DNA from: Basidiobolus heterosporus B8920
Taxonomy: Eukaryota; Basidiobolomycota; Basidiobolomycetes; Basidiobolales; Basidiobolaceae
Reading direction: 5' to 3'
NCBI GenBank assembly: GCA_000697455.1
Contig: JNET01031172.1
Span: forward strand, 1-17,778
DNA: 17,778 nucleotides
Shown here: piece by piece, positions 1 through 7,647 of the stretch
How the letters are laid out: each line of letters opens with the position of its first letter
Position numbering within the stretch: the stretch's first letter is position 1
Translations under genes and position numbers: made by a program
Notes under the pieces: model-generated
Seen by the model: only the letters and a program-made list of their open reading frames with translations
Told to the model about the DNA's origin: nothing
Database searches by the model: none

Positions 1-2
1 TA

Positions 3-546
3 CGAAACCTGAAGATCCTCAGCATCCAAAGCAACCGTCTGACTAAAATTGAGGGTTTGGAGCAGCTCGAAAATCTAGAAGAACTCTATCTAAGTCACAA
101 TGGAGTTGAAAAGATCGAGGGATTAGAAAACAATGTAAACCTAAGAGTGTACATGCAATGAACACAGACCTATTCTAACCCTTCTACTTAGAGGAAACTT
201 AGGGTCTTGGATGTCTCTAACAACCGGATCAGCAAAATCGAGAATCTGTCACATCTAACGCAGCTCGAGGAGTTCTGGGTAAGGCTACACATACAACTTG
301 TTGGACTGGACTTGTACTCAAACTAAATGTCGATGTGTCATCTAGGCTAGCTACAATCAAATCTCATCTTTTGATGATTTGGAGAACTGCTTCAAGAACA
401 TTGCTACTCTGACCACCGTATATCTCGAGGGAAACCCTATGCAGAAGGAGAACCCTACCACATATAGACTGAAGGTCAAGATTGCCCTTCCAAACCTCGA
501 GCAAATCGATGCCACACTCTGTAACACATCCGAATACTCCCGATAG
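3..546 (+). CDS. sds22: Protein phosphatase 1 regulatory subunit SDS22, 3' part (5' end outside window)
   Basis: A leucine-rich-repeat protein that binds the PP1 catalytic subunit; the family acts in PP1 maturation and mitotic exit. Three visible exons, 3-134, 192-278 and 346-546, with introns starting GTAAAC and GTAAGG, encode the last 139 residues. They show successive SDS22-type 22-residue repeats (LKILSIQSN, LEELYLSHN, LRVLDVSNN, LTTVYLEGN), then the C-terminal LRR cap, in which YRLKVKIALPNLEQIDAT matches the family's signature end. The first exon keeps the exact spacing of animal and yeast SDS22 after splicing, which supports the donor at 135. The start lies left of the window, so total length and N-terminus cannot be judged. 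Stop TAG at 544-546. Identification comes from recalled similarity to human PPP1R7 and yeast Sds22. Confidence 0.93.
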
Positions 547-846
547 AGACAATATCACATTAACCACACATCAGTTAGTGTTGGAGTTTGTCTAGTTTAC
601 TTGAAATTAAAGTCATTTCGTTATCCAAGCAAAACAGTATAATATAACCACGAATTTAATCAAGATAGAAAAATAAGCAAAATCACGTTAAATTTGAAAA
701 AAAAGAAAGGAATTTTTTTCTCAACGAAGGATTTTTTTAAAAAAAATTCCAGACAAATTGCTCATTTTGTGGATTTTTTAACGTTAAGTCTACGACAGTT
801 GCTTTCCTTAGGTTGTTTTTTCCCTTCTCTCGTTCACTCACTCAAG
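547..846. promoter_or_regulatory. Intergenic region and NOP10 5' flank with poly(dA:dT) tracts
   Basis: About 300 bases between the SDS22 stop and the NOP10 ATG. The left half is AT-rich and featureless. From about 690 to 780 it carries runs of A and T, including an 11-bp inverted repeat (GGAATTTTTTT at 709-719 and its complement at 740-750). Such tracts commonly exclude nucleosomes in fungal promoters. Just before the ATG is a pyrimidine-rich stretch (about 819-836), typical of transcription starts of ribosome-biogenesis genes. No clear TATA box. The promoter role is inferred. Confidence 0.4.
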
Positions 847-1100
847 ATGCATTTGATGTACTACCTCGGTTCTGACGGCAAGCGCGTCTATACCCTTAAG
901 AAAGTCACCCCCACTGGTGGAGTTACCAAATCTGCTCACCCAGGTAAATCCCTTCCTTCATCTCCCAATATGTGTATGTTCAGAAGCTAACCTTTCTTTC
1001 AGCCCGTTTCTCCCCTGATGACAAGTTCTCTCGTCACCGTGTCACTCTCAAGAAGCGTTTCGGCCTTCTCTTGACTCAACAGGCTGATTTCGAGTTGTAA
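847..1100 (+). CDS. NOP10: H/ACA snoRNP subunit Nop10
   Basis: Small core protein of box H/ACA RNPs, which guide pseudouridylation of rRNA and snRNA in the nucleolus; it bridges the pseudouridine synthase Cbf5/dyskerin and Nhp2. Exons 847-943 and 1003-1100 are joined over a 59-nt intron in phase 1 and give 64 residues, the same length as the human protein. The N-terminus [19 protein letters not shown] and the segment [17 protein letters not shown] are near-identical to the family. The intron falls inside the Ala codon of HPARF, so the unspliced frame runs off into unrelated residues. The upstream in-frame extension from about 694 has no family counterpart and is taken as 5' UTR. Very secure. 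Confidence 0.97.
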
Positions 1101-1493
1101 ACGACACAACGTGAACTTTTTATTATGAGAGCACGAGGGAAATGATTTCACTATCCGTATGGAAGCTAATGGTTTATTCCTTCGAGTTATTTCGATGTCA
1201 GTAACAATACTGAATTGAAATTGTAAACTTTTTCTTCCTTTCTATCAATAGAGTACAGCACAAAATAAAGTCTCCATTTTTTTTCTGTTCGATTTCTAAC
1301 AGACTTGTTGCGTTACTTGATGTGTTTTGTGAGGTGGTAGTAGATGGTCAACCACACTTATTCTCTGATATACTGGTTTCTATTACGGAACATTGAAAAC
1401 TAAGATTGGGATATAAAACAATCTGCTCGTTTCAAATGGGTTTCTTTTTCTTTCCATTTCCTCCCCGTCTTGTTCTTGATTATCCTTTATCTT
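1101..1493. other. Intergenic region between NOP10 and the Gemin6-like gene
   Basis: No gene seen in these 393 bases. A candidate NOP10 poly(A) signal AATAAA lies at 1264-1269, about 165 nt past the stop. A T- and C-rich stretch at about 1440-1490 precedes the next ATG and may be the transcription start region. In-frame codons upstream of 1494 lack another ATG. Confidence 0.5.
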
Positions 1494-2231
1494 ATGTCGT
1501 TTACTAAGCCACTTTGGTTAACTTATGATTATTCCTATCTACTTGACAACATCGGCTCTAAGGTTAGGGTCACACTGAAGGAGGGAGTTAGTCTTGACGC
1601 GGGGTTTTATAACTTTGACCCTAAGACACATAGTTTATTTGTGGTACAACGGGTAAGTTTGGCGTAAAATATCTGAAGCTTCCTCTCTCTATACATGTGT
1701 TATCGTTTGGAAAGGTTGACTTGTTGTACCCTAGTTCCCTGACGAAGCGAATGAAGCAGAAAAAGTCAAAGTCTTGGTGCTTTTGGAACACGCAGTGGAG
1801 AGGTTTGAAGGTAAGGTGTGATAGGAATAAGATAAACCCAGTAAAGTTGTTTAACCACTTCGTATTTGTTTGAATAGTGATCGAAGAAAAGTATCCGCTT
1901 TCACCTGATTTGTTATCTTCCTTGATCTCGGAAGAGGCATCCAAGTATGAGTTAGGTAGCTCAGAGATGGAGCGAAGAAAGTCTATATTGATGAAGCATC
2001 TTAAAGAGGTATTATATCCAGCTTCTTAGCTATGTTCATCTAGAAGCTTTTCTAACCATACGGGATCTTTTGTAGAGTCGCGTACCTGCAGTCACCACAC
2101 CGGAAGACTTCACGGTTCATATCATGGACAGCGCGCATGTAGAGCCACCCTATATCTCTACTTCAGTTCGATGTGATAATGATGTAGTCAAACAAAGAAT
2201 TCAAAAGATTTTGTCTTTCATAGAATACTAA
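1494..2231 (+). CDS. GEMIN6: Gemin6-like subunit of the SMN complex
   Basis: Predicted partner of Gemin7 in the SMN complex, which loads Sm rings on spliceosomal snRNAs. Exons 1494-1652, 1735-1810, 1878-2008 and 2076-2231 splice to 173 residues (human Gemin6: 167). Residues 1-80 form an Sm-like segment with KVRVTLKEGVSLDAGFYNFDP; it lacks the usual Sm2 RNA-binding motif, as Gemin6 does. LEHAVERFE lines up with MGHAVQTVE of human Gemin6. The C-terminal region ERRKSILMKHLKESRVP and VEPPY...VVKQRIQKIL aligns along its length with EERKNSLKKWLEKNHIP and IDPPY...ILSRVQDLI of the human protein. That colinear match is the main evidence. All four splice junctions keep frame and use GTAAG, GTAAGG or GTATTA donors. 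The start at 1494 is the only ATG in frame. AATAAA at 2243-2248 is just past the stop. The match is recalled, not computed. Confidence 0.8.
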
Positions 2232-2242
2232 ATTCAATTCAA

Positions 2243-2248
2243 AATAAA
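2243..2248 (+). terminator. Candidate poly(A) signal of the Gemin6-like gene
   Basis: AATAAA 12 nt after the stop codon at 2229-2231. The following carrier gene starts only about 130 nt further on, so the two genes share a very short intergenic region. Confidence 0.45.
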
Positions 2249-2374
2249 CCTACCAATAGCGAGTTTCATGATTTCATCCTTGAAGTTGCTGCACTCCCAA
2301 TAACCTATTGTCCAAGCCTCCTTATCCGGCTTTCGTTACTGTTTCCTTCTTTTTCTAGCCACCTAAGCTTGAAA

Positions 2375-3653
2375 ATGACGTTGACCGCCATCTGGGAACT
2401 AGGCTTTGGCGCCCGTCCTATTTTACCCACCGATAACCATACCTCAGAAGCAGATGTTCAACATGTAGAGAACGAAATCCTCGCTTCGATAGGGTTTTAT
2501 AATACCCCCAATGAGAATAAAGGTACAAAAACACGTTTGAAAAGAAAAATATTTAGGATTACCTAACAGTCTACTCAACTCCTGCAGAACAGTATGAAAA
2601 TATCTTTGGACTCACTTCCGCGGTAATTTCACTCGTGTCTAGCTCTTTTCTATCATATCCTTTTATATCGGTTCGAAACCAACATCAAGTACGTTTCAAC
2701 CTATTCATCTCCAAAAAATGTATCGATTTCCCTCTTAACATGCTTCTTTCACCAAGGTGTTTCCAAAAAAAGTCGCTCTCTCAAACCCACATCCCTTTCA
2801 GAACTTGAACATTTTGAAGCAGGTAGCGCGTAAAGAAGGACTGAAATCATTGTGGGTTGGCTACGGGGCAGGACTTCTCTGCCAGAGTGCATTCGTTGTG
2901 TATGAGGCGGGTTGTAACGTAGTTAGCGTCAAGGGAAATCAACTCCGAAGCAAAACCAATATTCCTCGTCGAGTGTGGGACCTGGGAATAGCTGGGTAAA
3001 TTATGGGATTGATTGAACGTGCAAGAACATCCCTAACTGTCATTCTATTCAGGATGCATTTTCTGTTGTACATCCCGTTGTACCCTTTCTACCGTACCTC
3101 GGTGTTGTTACGCCTCGGCGGGTACGAGCCAAATCGAGTGATGAACAAAAGTGAATTCACTAGTATCAAGAAGCTAACGTTGGAATTCTGGAGGGCTTTG
3201 CTTCATCCGGGGGTTGGGAGAATCCCTTGGACTACGTTGACTAGTGCTTACATACATCACTACGTCTTCGACTATGTACAGGCGGTGTGCCACTTGAGAT
3301 TCTGTCGCTTGCTTCTTTCCACCAAGAAGTCCAACAAACGAGAGACTATGTTGCACAGTTTCTTTCCGGAGTTGGTCTGCGTGGTCGGAAGTCATCTGTT
3401 GGCTAGGCTGATCACCTATCCAATGGAAACAATGGTCTATTTGCTGATCGCGCAAGATGGCCAGCTCACCGATACCAAATACTCTAGCCTGTTCCATTGC
3501 GCTCTCTCGATCCTGCGTGAACGAGGCTGGAGGGGCCTTTATCGGGGAATGAATGGGTTCTTGGTGGAGGCGTGCGTGAGCTGGACAGTCTTGGAGGGGA
3601 CATATTACATATACACGGGAGCCGCTAACTTTCTGGATTGGATTTACAACTAA
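2375..3653 (+). CDS. SLC25A46-like mitochondrial outer-membrane carrier-fold protein
   Basis: Member of the divergent SLC25A46/Ugo1 branch of mitochondrial carriers, which sits in the outer membrane and acts in fusion/fission balance and cristae and lipid organisation rather than in solute exchange. Exons 2375-2522, 2588-2688, 2757-2995 and 3053-3653 give 362 residues (human SLC25A46: 418). Carrier-type repeats are degenerate: SYPFISVRNQ, then GLKSLWVGYGAGLLCQS, IPLYPFYRTS, and a well-kept last repeat FFPELVCVVGSHL, TYPMETMVYLL, RGWRGLYRGMNGFLVE. The last block aligns with the human segment starting YFPELIANFAASL and containing YPLETV. Only fragments of the Px(D/E)xx(K/R) motif remain, as expected for this non-transporting branch. 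The exon 3 frame continues past the intron at 2996, where a stop would otherwise interrupt it. AATAAA overlaps the stop (3652-3657). Confidence 0.82.
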
Positions 3654-3798
3654 TAAAGTGTCTGTAGTTTATATCATTTATTATTCATGTCTAAATGGTG
3701 GGTTTATGAAGAGGTTGAGTGGGCTGTGTGATGTGGGTTGTGGGATGTAAAGGATGTAAAATATGCACTATGGACTGGGCTGCGAAGGTGAACGACCA

Positions 3799-4668
3799 TC
3801 AGTCGATCTCTTCGGTCGGACGGAGGGTCAGTAAGTCATCTACCGTAGCATAGTTTCGGTTGTGATATACCAGGGGGGCATCGTGGGCTGCTGAGGAGTT
3901 ATTCTCTACTTGGGTCACCTCACCCATCCAGACTTCATGATCACCAACGTTCAATACACGTTCGGTGGTGCAGTGTAATGTGACGAGATTCCCATCCAAG
4001 ATTGGATTTCCGTGGGGACAAACGCTATGCGGAACTACCTCGAACGGATCTCTTGGAAGGTTAGGGGTAGAAAATGCTCGACTACAATCGATCTGTTTGG
4101 TACCAAGTATGTTGACCACAAATCTGTTCGATTCATGCAGTGTTTGAGAGAAACGTGAGGGTGGCTTTACACAAAACGAGATGATAGGTGGTTTCAACGA
4201 AACGGAGGTAAACGAACTCAAAGTAATACCGACTTTCTCCGAGAGATTATCAGGATGTGCCGTAGTGATTACCACAACTATGGTAGAGTCGAGGAGTTGA
4301 AGGCATTAGATGCATCTTTTACGGATATTCTAGAAGGCAAATAGATTCTTGAAGTACCTGAAGAAGCGAAATTACGAAGCGCTAGACGTAGCTCTTGTGC
4401 TGTTTCAGTGGTATCTAATAGCAAGTGGTTCTGTTAATAGCCTGGTATTTCGATGTTTAGTATTAACTACAAGCTATTTTATAAGAGATTTGAAGGGGTA
4501 CAGAGCAGCTTTCCACATACCGGACTGAACCTTTGGAGAACTATTTGAGGCAGCTGTATGAAGCGAACCATTCTGCGAGAAAGAATTCACACACACAGAA
4601 TTCCATAGAGTTTTATGCCGAGATAGGCGTGATATGGGAAGTGTTAAGATACGGGAGGAAAAAGCCAT
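3799..4668 (-). CDS. Flavin reductase-like (FMN split-barrel) protein, probably mitochondrial
   Basis: An FMN-binding split-barrel domain protein of the flavin reductase/oxygenase family; substrate unknown. Exons (in reading order) 4668-4521, 4414-4358 and 4277-3799 splice to 227 residues. Residues 1-50 are rich in Ser, Arg and Leu with few acidic residues (MAFSSRILTLPISRLSRHKT), like a mitochondrial presequence. The domain follows: LRLALRNFASSVVVITTAHP, then GITLSSFTSVSLKPPIISFCV, FVVNIL and the late motif GDHEVWMGEV, which matches the H-x(3)-G-x-V end of the fold. Intron 1 uses donor GTATGT at 4520 and the acceptor TAG at 4415; another acceptor nearby breaks the frame. The 57-nt middle exon supplies the conserved first helix. 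The gene converges on the carrier gene (145-nt gap) and diverges from the CNOT10-like gene. I cannot assign a pathway. Confidence 0.8.
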
Positions 4669-4938
4669 GGGTAGAAATCGAGGCTATTCTTGTGTATGTA
4701 CTGGTATCCCGCTCCAACGTTAGGAGTAGACAAATAAACTAAAGAATTTGCATACGGATAAATGCATATGGATAAATAAGAAGGGGTCCGTATCACTGGC
4801 AACCCTATTACCGCATTGATTATTAAGGATTTGATCAATCATCAAATCAAATCGTCGATTTGTTACAGGTTCAATGGTCTGCATTTCCACTAGAGACATG
4901 CTTACTTCGTATTCACAAATCAATATTCCTTCCTTCAC
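4669..4938. promoter_or_regulatory. Shared divergent promoter with a 14-bp tandem repeat
   Basis: The 270 bases between the ATGs of the flavin reductase-like gene (-) and the CNOT10-like gene (+) must hold both promoters. Two adjacent 14-bp copies, GCATACGGATAAAT (4750-4763) and GCATATGGATAAAT (4764-4777), differ by one base. Both contain GGATAAAT, so a paired binding site is possible. No clear TATA box for either gene. Confidence 0.4.
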
Positions 4939-6770
4939 ATGGCTAGTCTAGAAACTGCACTCTCCCGAGCAGCCACCGCATACTACCAAGCAGGAGACTA
5001 TCTTTCTTCACAAAAATGCTTACGTGAACTATCAGCGTTACGTCAACACAAAGATGTCAAAGTTTTGCACAATCTACAGCTAACCAACTATTTGTTAGAG
5101 AGCTCTTCCTCATCCTCTCCCATCAGCGAAATAGCCTCTTCATTGCAAGCACTTGTCACCTCCTTTTCCCCCGATAATTCCTCCATTGGCGAGTACTATG
5201 ATTTGAGGAGGAAAAAATCTCTCGATCTGATAGGAACCAAGTATAATCTAGCCGTATTGAACTTTCAACAACGGCGTTTTAGTGAATGCATCGAGCTGAT
5301 CACTTCAACACTTCGCGACACCGGGAATGGGGGTTGGCTGAGCATAGATGTACACCAAAAATTTTTATGGTTGTTGGTAGACGCTTACCTGAATCTTTTC
5401 CAGAGGGAAAAGGCTGAGATTATCGTGAATGAGATAGAGGGATTGTTGACAGCAAGAGAGAAATCCTTACCAGAAGAAGATACCATACTGGACGACTCGA
5501 ATAATAGGGTGGAAGATTTGTGGTTAGCGAAACTCAGCAACAATACCGATCAAGAGACTTCTACCGATGGGACTCAGAACAAGGTTAAAGAGATCCTGTC
5601 AGCGATTACGCCTCTTCGGGAATTCGGCGCTCACAGACGAAAAATCAAAATGGAGTTGGAGAATACGAAATATAGGATCGCATTGACTCGCGCATTGATT
5701 TCTATCTTACAGGGAAACTACGATACAGCAGGAGTTCAGTTGAATAGATTACTTCCTCGAAGCTTCGATGAGGATCACAAAAGTACCGATTATCAAGACC
5801 ACCAGTTGGAGCGATATCTGACCGCGGCTTATCTAGCCACCAGAATAGAATATGCAAAGGGTGATATGGCAAGGGCTGCCGATCTTTTAGAGACTTGTCG
5901 GATCATTCATGGACGTATCAGGTGTCCAGTAAAAGCGAGGAAGTTCCAGCTATATCGCCAGAATAATCTCGGATGCATCGCGTTCTGCCAAGGCGAAATT
6001 AAATTGGCACGAGGCTTATTTTCAGCAGTGTTGATCGAGATCGAAGAGGCTCTTCAGAGTGATTTAGAGGAATCGGCTGGTGCGTACCTTTGTCCAATTT
6101 CACATTATATAGCATCAACGTACTCACATGAATTCTAGAGCTGCGAAGGGATTTGGAGTTCACCCATGCCATCTACCTTGAAGTATTACAAAATTTCACT
6201 CTCGCTAGCTTAATGTGTAATGAGCCAAGGCAGATCGACGAGTGTTTCGAAAAGATTGCCCGGTCCAAGGTGTCCCCCCGGAATCCATTGTTTTGGCTGA
6301 GATGTGCTGAGGGGCTATTCTATTACTATGCAGTCAAGGTAGTGTAAGCCTTGAAGATATCATTAAATAATCAACAATTTCACCAGTCTACAGAAATTCC
6401 AGACCAACGAACAATCCAAAGACACTAGCCGCACTGTAATCAATCGGTATATTGAGTTTCCGACTTATTCCATATGCAGCTCGTTAACCCACATCCCTCT
6501 AGGCCATTCCAACCGGATAACGAGCTCACCAGGGCTGCTAGCTACATTTGCAATGCACTTGTGTTGTTGAAGATGATGACAAAGGAAGAGGCTGGTCAAA
6601 TACTCAAATGCCACACTAATCTACACCAATTTTCAGCTACAGGAAGGGCCTATTGTGCATGGGAGATGGGAGACAAACTCACGGCCAGAAAGATCCTCAG
6701 TGACCTCTCAAACTGCGCAAGCACCCTCGCAACCCCTCCGGCCCCACTCACTTCTCAAGAACCTCAGTAA
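4939..6770 (+). CDS. CNOT10-like TPR subunit of the CCR4-NOT deadenylase complex
   Basis: In animals CNOT10 pairs with CNOT11 and docks on the N-terminus of CNOT1 in the mRNA deadenylase complex. Exons 4939-6079, 6139-6343, 6387-6435 and 6480-6770 give 561 residues, shorter than human CNOT10 (about 740). TPR-type helices are evident: AYYQAGDYLSSQKCL at the N-terminus, KYNLAVLNFQQRRFSECIEL, FLWLLVDAYLNLFQREKAEI, and NNLGCIAFCQGEIKLARGLF, close to human [20 protein letters not shown]. After the splice come RNPLFWLRCAEGLFYYYA (human PRLWLRLAECC) and ICNALVLL (human LRNALLLL). An acidic Ser/Asp-rich linker lies near residues 170-220. Introns 2 and 3 are only 43 and 44 nt, with a 49-nt exon between them, so the 3' half is the least certain part of the model. 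AATAAA at 6793-6798. Confidence 0.72.
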
Positions 6771-7086
6771 CTGCCAAACATTAGTTAGCTCTAATAAAAG
6801 CCCAAAGATCTGGGGACACCTGTAAGATAATCATCGTGGAGCCAAGTGTCACTTGAAAGATAATCAGATCTGGCCATGAAATCTGGCCTTGAAATCTGGT
6901 CCACCCATAGAATCTAATCTTCGTGATAGAATAAGGAATTATTAAAGGGGGAATATATTTATGACTGGATCCCCGCAGGCATTGGCTAGAGCCCGGTTGG
7001 GCTCGAATTGGGGGTGATAAGATTGAGATGCTCAAACCACTATTAAATGAGCCTCTATCCTCCAGAGAATCTTCACCTTGATTATC
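6771..7086 (+). promoter_or_regulatory. GCV3 upstream region with GATA motifs and a 13-bp tandem repeat
   Basis: These 316 bases hold the end of the CNOT10-like transcript (AATAAA at 6793-6798) and the GCV3 promoter. AGATAA occurs at 6825-6830 and 6858-6863, spaced 33 bp, and TGATAAG at 7015-7021. A direct repeat of ATCTGGCCATGAA (6868-6880) and ATCTGGCCTTGAA (6881-6893) is followed by a third partial copy, ATCTGGT. These are visible sequence facts; binding by a GATA factor is only a guess. Confidence 0.35.
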
Positions 7087-7545
7087 ATGTCTCTTCGTGC
7101 CTTCTCCTCTTCCCTTTTCCGTAACTACACCGCCTCTGTTAGAGCTTCCCCTCTCTACAGAGCTGCGTACTACTCCACCATCAAGAAATATACTGAAGAC
7201 CACGAATGGGTCTCAGTCACTGATGGGGTTGGTACTGTTGGTATCACTGACTATGCTCAGAAGGCCTTGGGTGATGTTGTCTTCGTAGATATCCCCGAGA
7301 GTGGTGTTACTGTCGAGGCTAACGCTCAAATCGGCGCTGTCGAATCCGTCAAAGCCGCCTCTGACATTTACTCTCCCCTTGCCGGTGAGATTGTGGAGTC
7401 CAACAGCGCTTTGGACGCCAACCCCGGTTTGATCAACTCCTCCCCCGAAAACGAAGGCTGGCTTTGCAAGATCAAACTCGCCGATGTTGCCGAGTTAGAT
7501 GGTTTGATGGACGAAGATGCTTACAAGACTCACTGTGAGCATTAG
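7087..7545 (+). CDS. GCV3: Glycine cleavage system H protein, mitochondrial
   Basis: Lipoyl carrier that shuttles the aminomethyl group and reducing equivalents between the P, T and L proteins of the glycine decarboxylase complex in the mitochondrial matrix. A single exon encodes 152 residues. Residues 1-31 are a Ser/Arg/Ala-rich, acid-free presequence ending in AAYYSTIKKY. The mature part starts KKYTEDHEWV and has GITDYAQKALGDVVFVDIPE, the lipoylation block ESVKAASDIYSPL with the modified Lys at residue 89, and the C-terminal motif NEGWLCKIKL. Length and order match eukaryotic H proteins throughout. No intron is needed. Candidate poly(A) signal AATAAA at 7587-7592; the serpin gene converges from the other strand with its stop only about 100 nt away. 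Confidence 0.97.
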   Translation: MSLRAFSSSLFRNYTASVRASPLYRAAYYSTIKKYTEDHEWVSVTDGVGTVGITDYAQKALGDVVFVDIPESGVTVEANAQIGAVESVKAASDIYSPLAGEIVESNSALDANPGLINSSPENEGWLCKIKLADVAELDGLMDEDAYKTHCEH

Positions 7546-7586
7546 TAATTTTACTCTCCGTACAGTCGCATATTCATTCATTATAC

Positions 7587-7592
7587 AATAAA
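7587..7592 (+). terminator. Candidate poly(A) signal of GCV3
   Basis: AATAAA 42 nt after the GCV3 stop. On the opposite strand an AATAAA overlaps the serpin stop (7647-7652), so the two convergent 3' ends are packed into about 100 nt and the transcripts may overlap. Confidence 0.45.
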
Positions 7593-7647
7593 CAACTCTG
7601 TTACGTAATCCTCTAGCCAATTAATTGATTATAAAAATATGCGCGAT

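Noticed and set aside
694-846. In-frame open extension upstream of the NOP10 ATG
   Set aside because: Lys/Phe-rich and low in complexity, with no counterpart in a family whose length is otherwise exactly 64 residues; taken as promoter and 5' UTR.
3003-3653. Separate gene starting at the ATG at 3003
   Set aside because: It shares frame with the preceding carrier exon, and the first 17 codons fall in a GT..AG intron (2996-3052). The carrier repeats continue across the junction.
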